Shown in pieces: positions 32,486-41,204 of a stretch of 51,599 nucleotides of DNA. The position numbers were made by a program, and so were the translations under genes. Position 1 is the first letter of the stretch, and each line of letters starts with the position of its first letter. The DNA lies in contig NZ_AXAE01000037.1 of NCBI RefSeq assembly GCF_000472705.1, positions 1-51,599 of the forward strand. Reading direction: 5' to 3'. Below the pieces are notes generated by a model that was not told the DNA's origin, did not search any database, and saw nothing but the letters and a program-made list of their open reading frames with translations. The DNA is from Mesorhizobium erdmanii USDA 3471. GTDB taxonomy: Bacteria > Pseudomonadota > Alphaproteobacteria > Rhizobiales > Rhizobiaceae.

Positions 32486-33520
32486 GTGGCGACTTTGAGT
32501 GGAGCGCTGATCGGCTGCGGCTTCTTCGCCGTCAACCAGATGCATGCCTGGCGCGATATCGAGGGCGCCGCGATCGTCGCCATCTGCGACCGCGACCCGG
32601 AGCGGCTCCGGATCGTCGGCGACCAGTTCGGCGTGGCGCGGCGCTATACCGAAGCCGAGGCGCTATTCGACGCCGAGACGCTCGACTTCGTCGACATTGC
32701 CACCACCGTGGCCAGCCATCGGCCGCTGGTCGAGATGGCGGCCGCCAACCGCGTCCCGGTGATCTGCCAGAAGCCGTTCTCACCGACGCTCGCTGACGCC
32801 AAGGCGATGGTCGCGGCCTGCGCCAAGGCCGGCGTGCCGCTGATGGTGCATGAGAATTTCCGCTGGCAGTCGCCGGTCCAGGCTGTGCGCGCCACGCTCG
32901 ACAGCCGCGAAATTGGCACGCCCTTCTTCGGGCGTATCTCCTTCCGCTCGGCCTATGATGTGTTTTCCGGCCAGCCCTACTTGGCGACGGGGAAACGCTT
33001 CATCATCGAGGATCTCGGCATCCACATCCTCGACATCGCCCGTTTTCTGCTGGGCGACGTGTCGAGCCTCACCGCTCGCACCGCGCGTGTTAACCCGGCC
33101 ATCGCCGGCGAGGACGTGGCCACCATGCTGATGGATCACAAGAGCGGCGCCACTTCGGTGGTCGATTGCAGCTATGCGACGCGGCTTGCCGCCGAGCCGT
33201 TTCCCGAGACGTTGATCGAGATCGACGGCAGCGACGGCACGCTCCGGCTGGCGCAGGGATACCAGCTGACCGTCACCGGCAAGAGCGGCACAACGGTCAG
33301 GGATATCTCGCCGCCGCTTTTGCCCTGGGCCTCACGGCCGTGGCACAACATCCAGGAAAGCGTGCTGGCGATTCAGCGGCACTGGGTCGACTGCCTTGCA
33401 TCAGGCAAGGAGCCGGCGACCTCCGGTGCCGACAACCTCAAGACATTCGCGCTGGTCGAGGCTGCCTATACCGGCGCCGCAAGCCAGCAACCGGTGCGGA
33501 TCGACGAACTGCTGAAATGA
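32486..33520 (+). CDS. apsD: D-apiose dehydrogenase-like oxidoreductase
   Basis: A 344-residue Gfo/Idh/MocA-family enzyme with the NAD-binding start GALIGCGFFAVNQMHAWRD and the catalytic lysine K96 in CQKPFSPTL, where most relatives have EKP. It also has the EDLGIHILDIARFLLG segment. ApsD of the D-apiose pathway oxidises D-apiose to apionolactone and belongs to this family; the adjacent lactonase gene, overlapping by 4 bases, supports the assignment. The start is a GTG 2 bases after the permease stop; a TTG two codons earlier is also possible. Confidence 0.83.
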   Translation: MATLSGALIGCGFFAVNQMHAWRDIEGAAIVAICDRDPERLRIVGDQFGVARRYTEAEALFDAETLDFVDIATTVASHRPLVEMAAANRVPVICQKPFSPTLADAKAMVAACAKAGVPLMVHENFRWQSPVQAVRATLDSREIGTPFFGRISFRSAYDVFSGQPYLATGKRFIIEDLGIHILDIARFLLGDVSSLTARTARVNPAIAGEDVATMLMDHKSGATSVVDCSYATRLAAEPFPETLIEIDGSDGTLRLAQGYQLTVTGKSGTTVRDISPPLLPWASRPWHNIQESVLAIQRHWVDCLASGKEPATSGADNLKTFALVEAAYTGAASQQPVRIDELLK

Positions 33521-35355
33521 CCGGTGATCGCTTCCTCCTCTGCGGCACAAGCGCGGCGGAAGCCGAACCGATTCGGCTCAACGCCGGACCGCTCAGCGCC
33601 GATTTCGTCAACGGCAATCTGCGCACGATCCGCCATGGCGGCACCGAGGTGCTGCGTGCCATCGCCTATATCGTGCGCGACCGCGACTGGGGCACCTACG
33701 AACCAGCGCTGACGAACCTGACCATCGCTCAGGACGCCGATGCTTTCTCCGTCGGCTATACGGCAAGCTGCACCGGGCCGCGCGGAAGCCGGCTCGCTTT
33801 CCGCGCCACCATCAAAGGCTCTTCTGATGAGCAGTTGGTCTTCGACGTCAGCGCGCTGCCCGACAGTGATTTCGAGACCAACCGCTGCGGCTTCTGCATC
33901 CTGCATCCGATCGCCGGCCTCGCCGGCAGACCGGTAACGGTGGAGCATACGGATGGCAGTGTGGTGGCGACGAAACTGCCTGACCTGATCGACCCCTGGC
34001 AGCCTTTCAAGGATTTGCGCGCCATCACCCATGAAGTGCGTCCCGGCGTCAGCGCCGAATGCCGCATGGAAGGCGACATTTTCGAGATGGAGGACCAGCG
34101 CAACTGGTCCGACGCCTCCTACAAGACCTATGTGCGGCCGCTGGCGCTGCCTTGGCCCTATGTGTTGCCTGCCGGCGAAACCAACCACCAGACGATCAGC
34201 CTGCGTATTGCCGGCGACGGCAGGACGCTGGCCGCCGCCGAGCCATCTGGCCCTATCCGCGTTAGGCTCGGCGAGCCCGGCCCGGCGCTTCCGGATGTCG
34301 GCGTGATCATCTATCCCGACGATGTCGAGACAGCGCTGGCTAACCTCGCCACCCTGTCCGTGCTCGGCCCGCGACAATTGCTGTTCCACTACGATCCGAC
34401 GCGCGGCCATGGGCTCGATGCCTTGCGCTCCTTCGCCCGTCTCGCTGCTGCGTATCCCGCTCTGACAACGCTCGAATGCGTGGTTGCCTGCAGCGGCGAT
34501 CTCGATGCCGAGCTCTCCGATGTCGCCGACATGGTGGGTCAGGCGGGTCTGCGGCTCGACGCCATCGCGGTTTCGCCTTCGGTCGACCGCCAGTCGACGC
34601 CGCCGGGCAGTGCCTGGCCGGCGTGCCCGCCGCTGGAAGATGTCTATGGCGCCGCGCGCTGCGCCTTTTCCGACATCCGTCTCGGGGGCGGCATGTTCAG
34701 TTATTTTACCGAGCTCAACCGCAAGCGCGTCCCGGCCGGGCTGCTCGATTTCGTCACCCATTGCACCTGCCCGATCGTGCATGCCGCCGACGATCTCAGC
34801 GTCATGCAGTCGCTGGAGGCGTTGCCGTTCATCACCCGGTCGGCGCGAGCGATGTTCGGCGACAAGCCCTACCGGATCGGACCCTCGACCATTGCCATGC
34901 GGCAGAACCCGTATGGCGGCGCCACCAAGGACAATCCGCGGGGAGAGCGCATCGCCATGGCGAACCGCGATCCGCGCCAGAATGGCCAGCTCGCCGCCGC
35001 CTGGACGATCGGCTATGCCGCGCGGGTCGCGCCGGCCGGCCTGGAGATGCTGACGCTGGCCGGCTTCACCGGGCCATTCGGCGTGCTGGCGGCATCCGGG
35101 GAACCCGTTGCGGAAGGGTCACCTCGGCCGATCTTCCAAGCCATCAAGGGGCTTTGCGAGCTGGCTGGCTTTAAACATGTCACGGCCAGAACGAGCGATG
35201 AGACCCGAGTACTGGCGTTGGCCGGGCGTTCATCCTCGGGCAAGACGGTCGTGTGGCTGACGAACCTGACGGCAAGCGACGTTGCGGTCGACCTTTCGGA
35301 GTTTGATCGAGGCCATCTTGTGATGACACCCTACGCGATCGCTCGGATCGGCTGA
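33517..35355 (+). CDS. apnL: D-apionate lactonase-like protein
   Basis: A 612-residue protein without signal peptide. It begins MTGDRFLLCGTSAAEAEPIR and has LRTIRHGGTEVLRAIAYIVR, ENRCGFCILHPIAGLAGRPV-like text (from residue 119: FETNRCGFCILHPIAGLAGR) and a TIM-barrel-like second half with FITRSARAMFGDKPYRIGPS. This size and layout fit ApnL, which opens D-apionolactone to D-apionate. It overlaps apsD by 4 bases and ends 6 bases from the convergent regulator gene, with no room for a separate terminator. Assignment rests on resemblance and context. Confidence 0.8.
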   Translation: MTGDRFLLCGTSAAEAEPIRLNAGPLSADFVNGNLRTIRHGGTEVLRAIAYIVRDRDWGTYEPALTNLTIAQDADAFSVGYTASCTGPRGSRLAFRATIKGSSDEQLVFDVSALPDSDFETNRCGFCILHPIAGLAGRPVTVEHTDGSVVATKLPDLIDPWQPFKDLRAITHEVRPGVSAECRMEGDIFEMEDQRNWSDASYKTYVRPLALPWPYVLPAGETNHQTISLRIAGDGRTLAAAEPSGPIRVRLGEPGPALPDVGVIIYPDDVETALANLATLSVLGPRQLLFHYDPTRGHGLDALRSFARLAAAYPALTTLECVVACSGDLDAELSDVADMVGQAGLRLDAIAVSPSVDRQSTPPGSAWPACPPLEDVYGAARCAFSDIRLGGGMFSYFTELNRKRVPAGLLDFVTHCTCPIVHAADDLSVMQSLEALPFITRSARAMFGDKPYRIGPSTIAMRQNPYGGATKDNPRGERIAMANRDPRQNGQLAAAWTIGYAARVAPAGLEMLTLAGFTGPFGVLAASGEPVAEGSPRPIFQAIKGLCELAGFKHVTARTSDETRVLALAGRSSSGKTVVWLTNLTASDVAVDLSEFDRGHLVMTPYAIARIG

Positions 35356-35361
35356 ATCAGA

Positions 35362-36075
35362 TTACTTTTCAGAATTCATCACATAGAGGGCGCGCGAGCG
35401 CTCCAGATGCTTGATCATCGCCTTCTCGGCGCCATCGGCATCCTTCTTCTCGATGCGGTCGATGATCTCTTCGTGCTCGGTCAGCGTGAACTGTTCCTTG
35501 CCGGTCCAGATCAGCATTTCGGTATGATATTCCTTCAGCCAGCCGAGCATCGCCTCGCTGACGGCGACATAGATCGGGTTGCCCGATATCGTCGCGATCT
35601 GGGTGTGGAATTTCATGTCGGCGGAAATGAAGGTTTCGGAATCACCTCGCGCGGCACGCTGCTCGGCAACGGTTGCCTTGAGCCGCTGCACATCCTCGAC
35701 GGTGGCCTTCTCCGCAGCTTCCCTGACCATACCGCGCTCGAAGAAGATGCGCGCGGTCTTGAGGTGCTCTAGCGTGTCCCTCGACGAGGACAGGATGATC
35801 TTGGCCGCGCCGTCGACCTGTCTGATGATCGACTTGGCGGTGAGCTGCAGCACCTTGGCGCGCTCGCCATGCGAAATGGCGACGAGGCCCATATTGCTCA
35901 GCGCCTGCATCGCCTCGCGGATGGCAGGCCGACCAACCTCGAAGCGCTCCATCAATTCGCGCTCCGACGGCATGTCGTCGCCCGGCTGCAACTCGCCGCT
36001 GGTGATCAGCCGCTTCAGCCTTGCAAAGACTTCGTCGGAAAGTTTGCGCCGGACGATCGGCTCCGAACGGTTCAT
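35362..36075 (-). CDS. GntR-family regulator, NanR-like
   Basis: A 237-residue FadR-type GntR regulator. The N-terminal winged helix has MPSERELMERFEVGRPAIRE and GLVAISHGERAKV, close to E. coli NanR; the helical C-terminal domain has RIFFERGMVREAAEKAT and FHTQIATISGNPIYVAV with metal-binding-type histidines. It is divergent from oiaX, and the operator-like site at 36200 lies between them. NanR reads tandem GGTATA repeats, and such repeats occur in four promoters here, so this is the likely repressor of the D-apiose locus, released by a pathway intermediate. Confidence 0.87.
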   Translation of the reverse strand: MNRSEPIVRRKLSDEVFARLKRLITSGELQPGDDMPSERELMERFEVGRPAIREAMQALSNMGLVAISHGERAKVLQLTAKSIIRQVDGAAKIILSSSRDTLEHLKTARIFFERGMVREAAEKATVEDVQRLKATVAEQRAARGDSETFISADMKFHTQIATISGNPIYVAVSEAMLGWLKEYHTEMLIWTGKEQFTLTEHEEIIDRIEKKDADGAEKAMIKHLERSRALYVMNSEK

Positions 36076-36199
36076 CGTGACGAATCACTCCCTGGCCCGG
36101 TTCCTGTTTAGCACTGCCGGTGCGATTCCCGGAATGCCTGCACTTTGCCCGCCCCTCGCTGCGCGAAGTGGGATATTTGCTTGCAATACTTATGTACTC

Positions 36200-36209
36200 A
36201 TTATACCAG
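36200..36209 (-). promoter_or_regulatory. NanR-like operator between the regulator gene and oiaX
   Basis: ATTATACCAG (minus strand CTGGTATAAT) shares the core with the other three sites. On the minus strand the 8-base phase continues weakly as GAGTACAT and AAGTATTG. It lies 55 bases before oiaX and 124 bases before the regulator start, so it may control both. Confidence 0.62.
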
Positions 36210-36264
36210 AATTCAGATGTGACGAAACTATTTTCGGACCCTTTTCGACCCGGCCGGCCTTCCC

Positions 36265-37515
36265 ATGATCACCTTCACCTATCGCATCGAAACGCCAGGC
36301 AACATCGAAGCGCTGGCGGCCAAAATCGCCAGCGACCAGTCGACCGGCACCTTCGTTGCCCTACCCGGCGAGACCGAAGAGTTGAAGGCCCGCGTGGCGG
36401 CGCGAGTGCTGGCGATCCGGCCTCTGCCAGATGCGGAGCAACCGTCCATTCCCGAGGCCGGCGGCGGGCCTTTCAAGCGCGCCGATGTCGACATCTCCTT
36501 CCCGTTCGACGCGATCGGTACCGACCTGTCGGCGCTCATGACCATCGCCATCGGTGGAACGTATTCGATCAAGGGCCTGTCGGGCATCCGCATCGTCGAC
36601 ATGAGGCTGCCTGATGACTATCGCGGCGCCCATCCCGGCCCGCAGTTCGGCGTCGCCGGCAGCCGCAAGCTGACCGGCGTCGAGGGCCGTCCCATCATCG
36701 GCACCATCGTCAAGCCGGCGCTGGGGCTGAGGCCGCATGAGACAGCCGAGATGGTCGGTGAATTGATCGCCGCCGGTGTCGATTTCATCAAGGATGACGA
36801 AAAGCTGATGAGCCCGGCCTATTCGCCGCTGGCCGAGCGGGTGAAGGCGATCATGCCACTCATCCTCGACCACGAGCAGAAGACCGGCAAGAAGGTGATG
36901 TACGCCTTCGGCATCTCGCATGCCGATCCGGACGAGATGATGCGTAACCACGACGTGGTAGCGAAGGCTGGCGGCAATTGCGCGGTGATCAACATCAACT
37001 CCATCGGCTTCGGCGGCATGGCCTATTTAAGAAAACGCTCCAGCCTGGTGCTGCACGCCCATCGCAACGGCTGGGACATCCTCACCCGCCACCCCGGCCT
37101 CGGCATGGATTTCAAGGTCTGGCAGCAGTTCTGGCGATTGCTCGGCGTCGATCAGTTCCAGATCAATGGCATCTCTTCAAAATACTGGGAGCCGGATGCA
37201 TCCTTCATCGAATCCTTCAAGGCAGTGACGACGCCGATCTTTTCGCCTGATGATTGTGCGCTGCCGGTAGCAGGTTCCGGCCAGTGGGGCGGACAGGCGC
37301 CCGAGACCTACGAACGAACCGGCCGCACGGTCGACCTGCTCTATCTCTGCGGCGGCGGCATCGTCAGCCATCCGGACGGGCCAGGCGCCGGCGTGCGCGC
37401 CGTCCAGCAAGCCTGGCAAGCGGCGGTCGACGGCATACCGCTGGCGAACTTCGCCCTGATCCACCCCGAACTGGCACGGTCGATCGAAAAGTTCGGCGAC
37501 GGCAAGGCGGCCTGA
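36265..37515 (+). CDS. oiaX: RuBisCO-like protein, 3-oxo-isoapionate-4-phosphate decarboxylase type
   Basis: A 416-residue RuBisCO large-subunit homologue. The carbamylated-lysine motif is D173-F-I-K176-D-D178-E179, and the phosphate loops read INGISSKYW and LYLCGGGIVSHPDGPGAGVR; loop 6 (RPIIGTIVKPALGL at the first domain junction) is also clear. In D-apiose catabolism a RuBisCO-like protein, OiaX, decarboxylates 3-oxo-isoapionate 4-phosphate to erythrulose phosphate; a related type acts as transcarboxylase/hydrolase, and I cannot tell them apart by eye. The kinase gene follows 4 bases later, making the substrate. Confidence 0.82.
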   Translation: MITFTYRIETPGNIEALAAKIASDQSTGTFVALPGETEELKARVAARVLAIRPLPDAEQPSIPEAGGGPFKRADVDISFPFDAIGTDLSALMTIAIGGTYSIKGLSGIRIVDMRLPDDYRGAHPGPQFGVAGSRKLTGVEGRPIIGTIVKPALGLRPHETAEMVGELIAAGVDFIKDDEKLMSPAYSPLAERVKAIMPLILDHEQKTGKKVMYAFGISHADPDEMMRNHDVVAKAGGNCAVININSIGFGGMAYLRKRSSLVLHAHRNGWDILTRHPGLGMDFKVWQQFWRLLGVDQFQINGISSKYWEPDASFIESFKAVTTPIFSPDDCALPVAGSGQWGGQAPETYERTGRTVDLLYLCGGGIVSHPDGPGAGVRAVQQAWQAAVDGIPLANFALIHPELARSIEKFGDGKAA

Positions 37516-37519
37516 GGTC

Positions 37520-38854
37520 ATGCAGAACCTGCTGCTCAGCTACTATGGCGACGACCTCACCGGCTCAACCGACGTCATGGAAGCGCTGGAGCTCGGCGGC
37601 GTCCAGACGGTGCTGTTCATGAGGCAGCCGGACGAGGCTCTGCTTGCCCAATTCAAGCATTGCCAGGCGGTCGGGTTGGCCGGCACCAGCCGCAGCGAGA
37701 CGCCACACTGGATGGACACGCATCTGCGCGACGCCTTCGCCTGGCTGAAGATGCTGAAAGCCGAAATCTGCCACTACAAGGTCTGTTCGACCTTCGATTC
37801 CAGCCCGACGATTGGCAGCATCGGCCTGGCGATCGAGATTGGCCGCGAGGTCTTCAAACAGGATAGCGTGCCTCTGCTGGTCGGCGCGCCGCAGCTCAAG
37901 CGATACACCGCCTTTGGCCATCTGTTCGCTGCCTATCGTGACCAATATTTCCGCATCGACCGCCATCCGGTGATGAGCCGCCACCCGACGACGCCGATGG
38001 ATGAATCGGACCTGCTGATCCATCTGTCGCGGCAGACGGATCTCAAATCGGGGTTGATCGACCTTGCGACCCTGCAGTCGGAGCAGCGGTCGCAGGTATT
38101 CAATCGCTTCGTGGACAATGGCACGGCCATCGTGCTTGTCGACGTCGACAGTCGGGAGACTCAGGCCCTTGCAGGCAAAGAGATCTGGCGCATGCGCAAG
38201 CCGGGCGGCTCTTTTGTCGCTGGCTCGTCCGGCATCGAGTATGCATTGCTGGCCGAATGGGCGTCGAATGACATCGTCGGCGCCGGACCCGGCTTCACGC
38301 CGCCGGGCGCCGCGGACCGGATCGCCGTCGTGTCGGGCAGTTGTTCGCCGACCACCGAACGACAGATCCGCCATGCCCTGAGCGACGGCTTCGACGGCAT
38401 CGAGGTCGATCCTGTCGAGCTGGTTTCGGAGGGTTCAGAGCCGGCGATCAAGCGTGCGGCGGCAAGCGGCCGCGCCAGCCTGCAAGCTGGGCGAAGCGTC
38501 ATCCTCTACACCGCGCTTGGCCCCGCAGCCGACAGGGGCGCCGAAATCGACCGGCAGGAAGGCGCCCGCCACAAACTTGGCCGCGGCCTTGGTGCGCTGC
38601 TGCGCCAATTGACTGACGAGCAGAGCTTGCGGCGCGTGGTCATTGCCGGCGGTGACACGTCAAGCCATGCGCTAGGGCAAATGGGCGTCGACGCGCTGAC
38701 CGTCAGGATGCCTCTGCCCGCCTCGCCTGGTTCACCACTTTGCGTTGCTCATTCGCACGTCAAAGCCATTGACGGGCTGGAGGTTGCGCTGAAGGGCGGG
38801 CAGGTAGGAACCGACCACTATTTCTCGTCCATCCGTGACGGCCTTCGCAGTTGA
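37520..38854 (+). CDS. oiaK: Four-carbon acid sugar kinase family protein, 3-oxo-isoapionate kinase type
   Basis: A 444-residue DUF1537/OtnK-family kinase. The N-terminal domain starts LLSYYGDDLTGSTDVMEALE; the C-terminal nucleotide-binding domain has IAGGDTSSHALGQMG near residue 377. In the D-apiose pathway OiaK phosphorylates 3-oxo-isoapionate, the product of ApnO, for OiaX. Tight coupling with oiaX (4-base gap) supports this. It is the last apiose gene; the following 150 bases to the convergent hydrolase gene hold no clear gene. Confidence 0.82.
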   Translation: MQNLLLSYYGDDLTGSTDVMEALELGGVQTVLFMRQPDEALLAQFKHCQAVGLAGTSRSETPHWMDTHLRDAFAWLKMLKAEICHYKVCSTFDSSPTIGSIGLAIEIGREVFKQDSVPLLVGAPQLKRYTAFGHLFAAYRDQYFRIDRHPVMSRHPTTPMDESDLLIHLSRQTDLKSGLIDLATLQSEQRSQVFNRFVDNGTAIVLVDVDSRETQALAGKEIWRMRKPGGSFVAGSSGIEYALLAEWASNDIVGAGPGFTPPGAADRIAVVSGSCSPTTERQIRHALSDGFDGIEVDPVELVSEGSEPAIKRAAASGRASLQAGRSVILYTALGPAADRGAEIDRQEGARHKLGRGLGALLRQLTDEQSLRRVVIAGGDTSSHALGQMGVDALTVRMPLPASPGSPLCVAHSHVKAIDGLEVALKGGQVGTDHYFSSIRDGLRS

Positions 38855-39005
38855 CAGTGGCGTTGGGTTGGCAAACTGCGAACCTGAACATGTCGCCTGA
38901 AAGTGGACCAGCACAACCCTCCAACCAGGCCCTTGGGGACGGCGAGGTCCGGCAAACGGATCGATTCCGACCCCCTCGCCGAAACGCTCGCCATCCCGGC
39001 CGGGA

Positions 39006-39650
39006 TCAGCCAGCTACCGGCGTGTTGAGAAGCTGCTGCTCCCAGAGATACGCTATGCCGCTGCCGCCGAAGTGCTGGATGAGAATCTCGGTCAACTCCT
39101 CGACATGCTCGGTGCGCGCCCAATCGCGTTGCCATTCGCCAGCGAGCGCCATCACGGTCATTACGTTCGCCCCGGCCGAGATCATTCGCTGGATGGCAAC
39201 TTCGTGAGACTCCTTCGAAATCCCGCCCGACGCGTCGGTGATCACCGTCACGTCCCAGCCTTCGCCGGCGGCCTGGATCACAGGCATTGCGACGCAGACC
39301 TCGGTCCACAGACCGGCGATGAGCAGTTGCTTGCGGCCGGTCGCCTTGACGACGTTCACCACATTCTCGTCCTGCCAGGTGTTCACCCAGGTGCGATCGA
39401 TGACTTCCTGATCCGGAAATACGTCGGTGATCTGCTTGAAGAGAAGCCCACCGCGCGCCGCGATCACGCTCGTGAGAATGGTCGGAACATTGAAAGCTTT
39501 TGCTAGCTTCGCCAGCGCGGTCGTGTTGTTGACGACCATATGGGGATCGTGGCTGTTCAGGTTTGCGAGCTGGTATGGCTGGTGGTCGATCAGAACGAGT
39601 ACCGAGTCTTCAGGACGAAGAAGCGAATCGACGCCGTTACGAGGGGTCAT
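39006..39650 (-). CDS. Isochorismatase-family hydrolase (YcaC-like)
   Basis: A 214-residue cysteine hydrolase. It has the catalytic aspartate in SVLVLIDHQPYQLANLNSHD and the nucleophile cysteine in IAGLWTEVCVAMPVIQAAGE; this layout is typical of the YcaC-like branch, whose substrate is unknown. A ribosome site AGGAAG lies before the ATG at 39650. It is divergent from the LysR gene at 39803, with 152 bases between, which suggests that the regulator controls it. Confidence 0.9.
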   Translation of the reverse strand: MTPRNGVDSLLRPEDSVLVLIDHQPYQLANLNSHDPHMVVNNTTALAKLAKAFNVPTILTSVIAARGGLLFKQITDVFPDQEVIDRTWVNTWQDENVVNVVKATGRKQLLIAGLWTEVCVAMPVIQAAGEGWDVTVITDASGGISKESHEVAIQRMISAGANVMTVMALAGEWQRDWARTEHVEELTEILIQHFGGSGIAYLWEQQLLNTPVAG

Positions 39651-39802
39651 CAGGACTTCCTTTCTTTGCCGCTACGGACGGCAATGGTTCACGGGAGACA
39701 TGCGCCAGCAGGCGACGCTGCCTGACCCCAATTTGCTGTTCCTTTCGATGATGCGATAGTGCCATGATCAGGCAAGCTGTGTCGCGGAACGAGGAACGCG
39801 AA

Positions 39803-40696
39803 ATGAATATCGAGGATCTACAGACATTCGTCGCAGTGGCCGATACGGGTGGCGTATCGGCCGCGGCGCGCCGGCTCGGCGTCTCAAAGTCAATCGTCAG
39901 TCGGCGGCTTTCCCGGATCGAGGCAGAACTCGGCGTTCAGCTTCTCGCACGAACGACCCGTGGCGCGGCGCTCACAGAAGCAGGGATCATATTCAGAGAC
40001 CATGCGGCCCGAGCCAGCGCCGAGATCGACGCGGCGCGGGAAACCATCCTTCCAGCCGGTGAGCTTCGAGGCCGTCTGAGGGTTGCCATGCCGCTTACTT
40101 TCGGCCCCACCCACTTCGCCTCGGTGCTCGCGGAAATGGCGCGCCAGCACCCGCAGCTCTACATTCACACCTCCTATAGCGATCGCTTCGTCGATCTCAT
40201 CGCAGAGGGTTTCGATTGCGCGATCCGGAGTGCCTACCTTTCGGACTCCAACCTGGTCGCGAAGCGCGTCGGGCCGATCCACGGAAAGCTTGTCGCAAGT
40301 CCGGATTACATCAAAGCGCACGGATCACCTGAGACTCTGGACGAACTCGTCATCCATCAGGCACTCATGCAAGGAACGGAAGCCTGGCAGTTCATGGATG
40401 GCAGCAAAATTGTTACCGTCCAGCCGCAGGGCAAGTTCAAGGCCGATAGTGCCACGGCGCTTGCCGCCGCCGCGGCAGCAGGTCTCGGCATTGCCTGGCT
40501 GCCCGATTGCATCACTCACGAATACGTGGTCTCCGGCGCGCTGGTCCCGATCATGACACGCTATCCGGTACCTCCGGGCGCAGCTTATGTCGTCCGCCCG
40601 CCGGGTCAGCGCCCCACGCGTAAAGTGCGAATGCTCACGGAGATGCTGATTGAGTATTTCAAACGGAACCCGGATCTTTGGGGTCTCGACCCCTAA
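39803..40696 (+). CDS. LysR-family transcriptional regulator
   Basis: A 297-residue regulator. The helix-turn-helix reads MNIEDLQTFVAVADTGGVSA, then RRLGVSKSIVSRRLSRIEAE. The effector domain has the usual two-lobed pattern (LRVAMPLTFGPTHFASVLAE; ATALAAAAAAGLGIAWLPD). I used the ATG at 39803, with GAGG 11 bases upstream, rather than 39764. It is divergent from the hydrolase gene and probably controls it. A hairpin at 40739 ends the transcript. Confidence 0.92.
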   Translation: MNIEDLQTFVAVADTGGVSAAARRLGVSKSIVSRRLSRIEAELGVQLLARTTRGAALTEAGIIFRDHAARASAEIDAARETILPAGELRGRLRVAMPLTFGPTHFASVLAEMARQHPQLYIHTSYSDRFVDLIAEGFDCAIRSAYLSDSNLVAKRVGPIHGKLVASPDYIKAHGSPETLDELVIHQALMQGTEAWQFMDGSKIVTVQPQGKFKADSATALAAAAAAGLGIAWLPDCITHEYVVSGALVPIMTRYPVPPGAAYVVRPPGQRPTRKVRMLTEMLIEYFKRNPDLWGLDP

Positions 40697-41089
40697 AACG
40701 CGAACCGTTCAAGGCCTTACCAAGGAACCGACTTCCAACGCCCGGACAGAACCGGGCGGGCGCGGTGTCACCTATCCGGAGCGCACGTCAGGGGCCGCCC
40801 GAGGCGATGCTAACAGCCTGGTCGGGGTCCAGACAGGCTTTACCCAGGCCCCAACGGGCCGGTGCCTTCCTATGCTCCAGGACTAAGGGGCCATCGCTCC
40901 TGAGGATGATTGCCATGGCTGCCCTGTGAGCCATCGGGCGGCGTTCCTCCCCCCGCAACACGGTTTGGCATTTCTCGACACTAATTGGGACCGATGACGA
41001 ACCTTAAATCCTTGATTAGGCCGTCGAGCGGGTGTCGCATCCTACGCGAACCAACTGGATGCCTGAAAAAAGTTGGAAAGGGCGGACAC
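40697..41089. other. Intergenic region without a gene
   Basis: About 390 bases after the LysR gene. Apart from the hairpin at 40739 I see no supported gene. Its base order is unlike coding sequence of the neighbours, with stops in all frames, and it leads into the scar of two broken genes. Confidence 0.5.
40739..40758 (+). terminator. Hairpin after the LysR gene
   Basis: CGCCCGG and CCGGGCG pair perfectly around ACAGAA, 43 bases after the stop. There is no T-run, so its strength as a terminator is uncertain. Confidence 0.5.
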
Positions 41090-41204
41090 ATGATCGATCT
41101 GAGTGGAAAGCGTGCATTGGTGACTGGAGGATCGCGGGGCATCGGGGCGGCGATCGCGTTAGCACTGGCGGAGCACGGCGCCGACGTAGCATTTGCTTAT
41201 CGGC
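41090..41204 (+). pseudogene. 5' fragment of a short-chain dehydrogenase gene
   Basis: The first 36 or so codons are a normal SDR start: MIDLSGKRALVTGGSRGIGA, then ALAEHGADVAFAY with the T-G-x-x-x-G-I-G nucleotide motif. At about 41204 the similarity stops and an ABC-transporter ATPase sequence begins in another frame. The catalytic S-Y-K part is absent, so the gene is dead. The junction looks like a deletion or recombination point. Confidence 0.82.
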
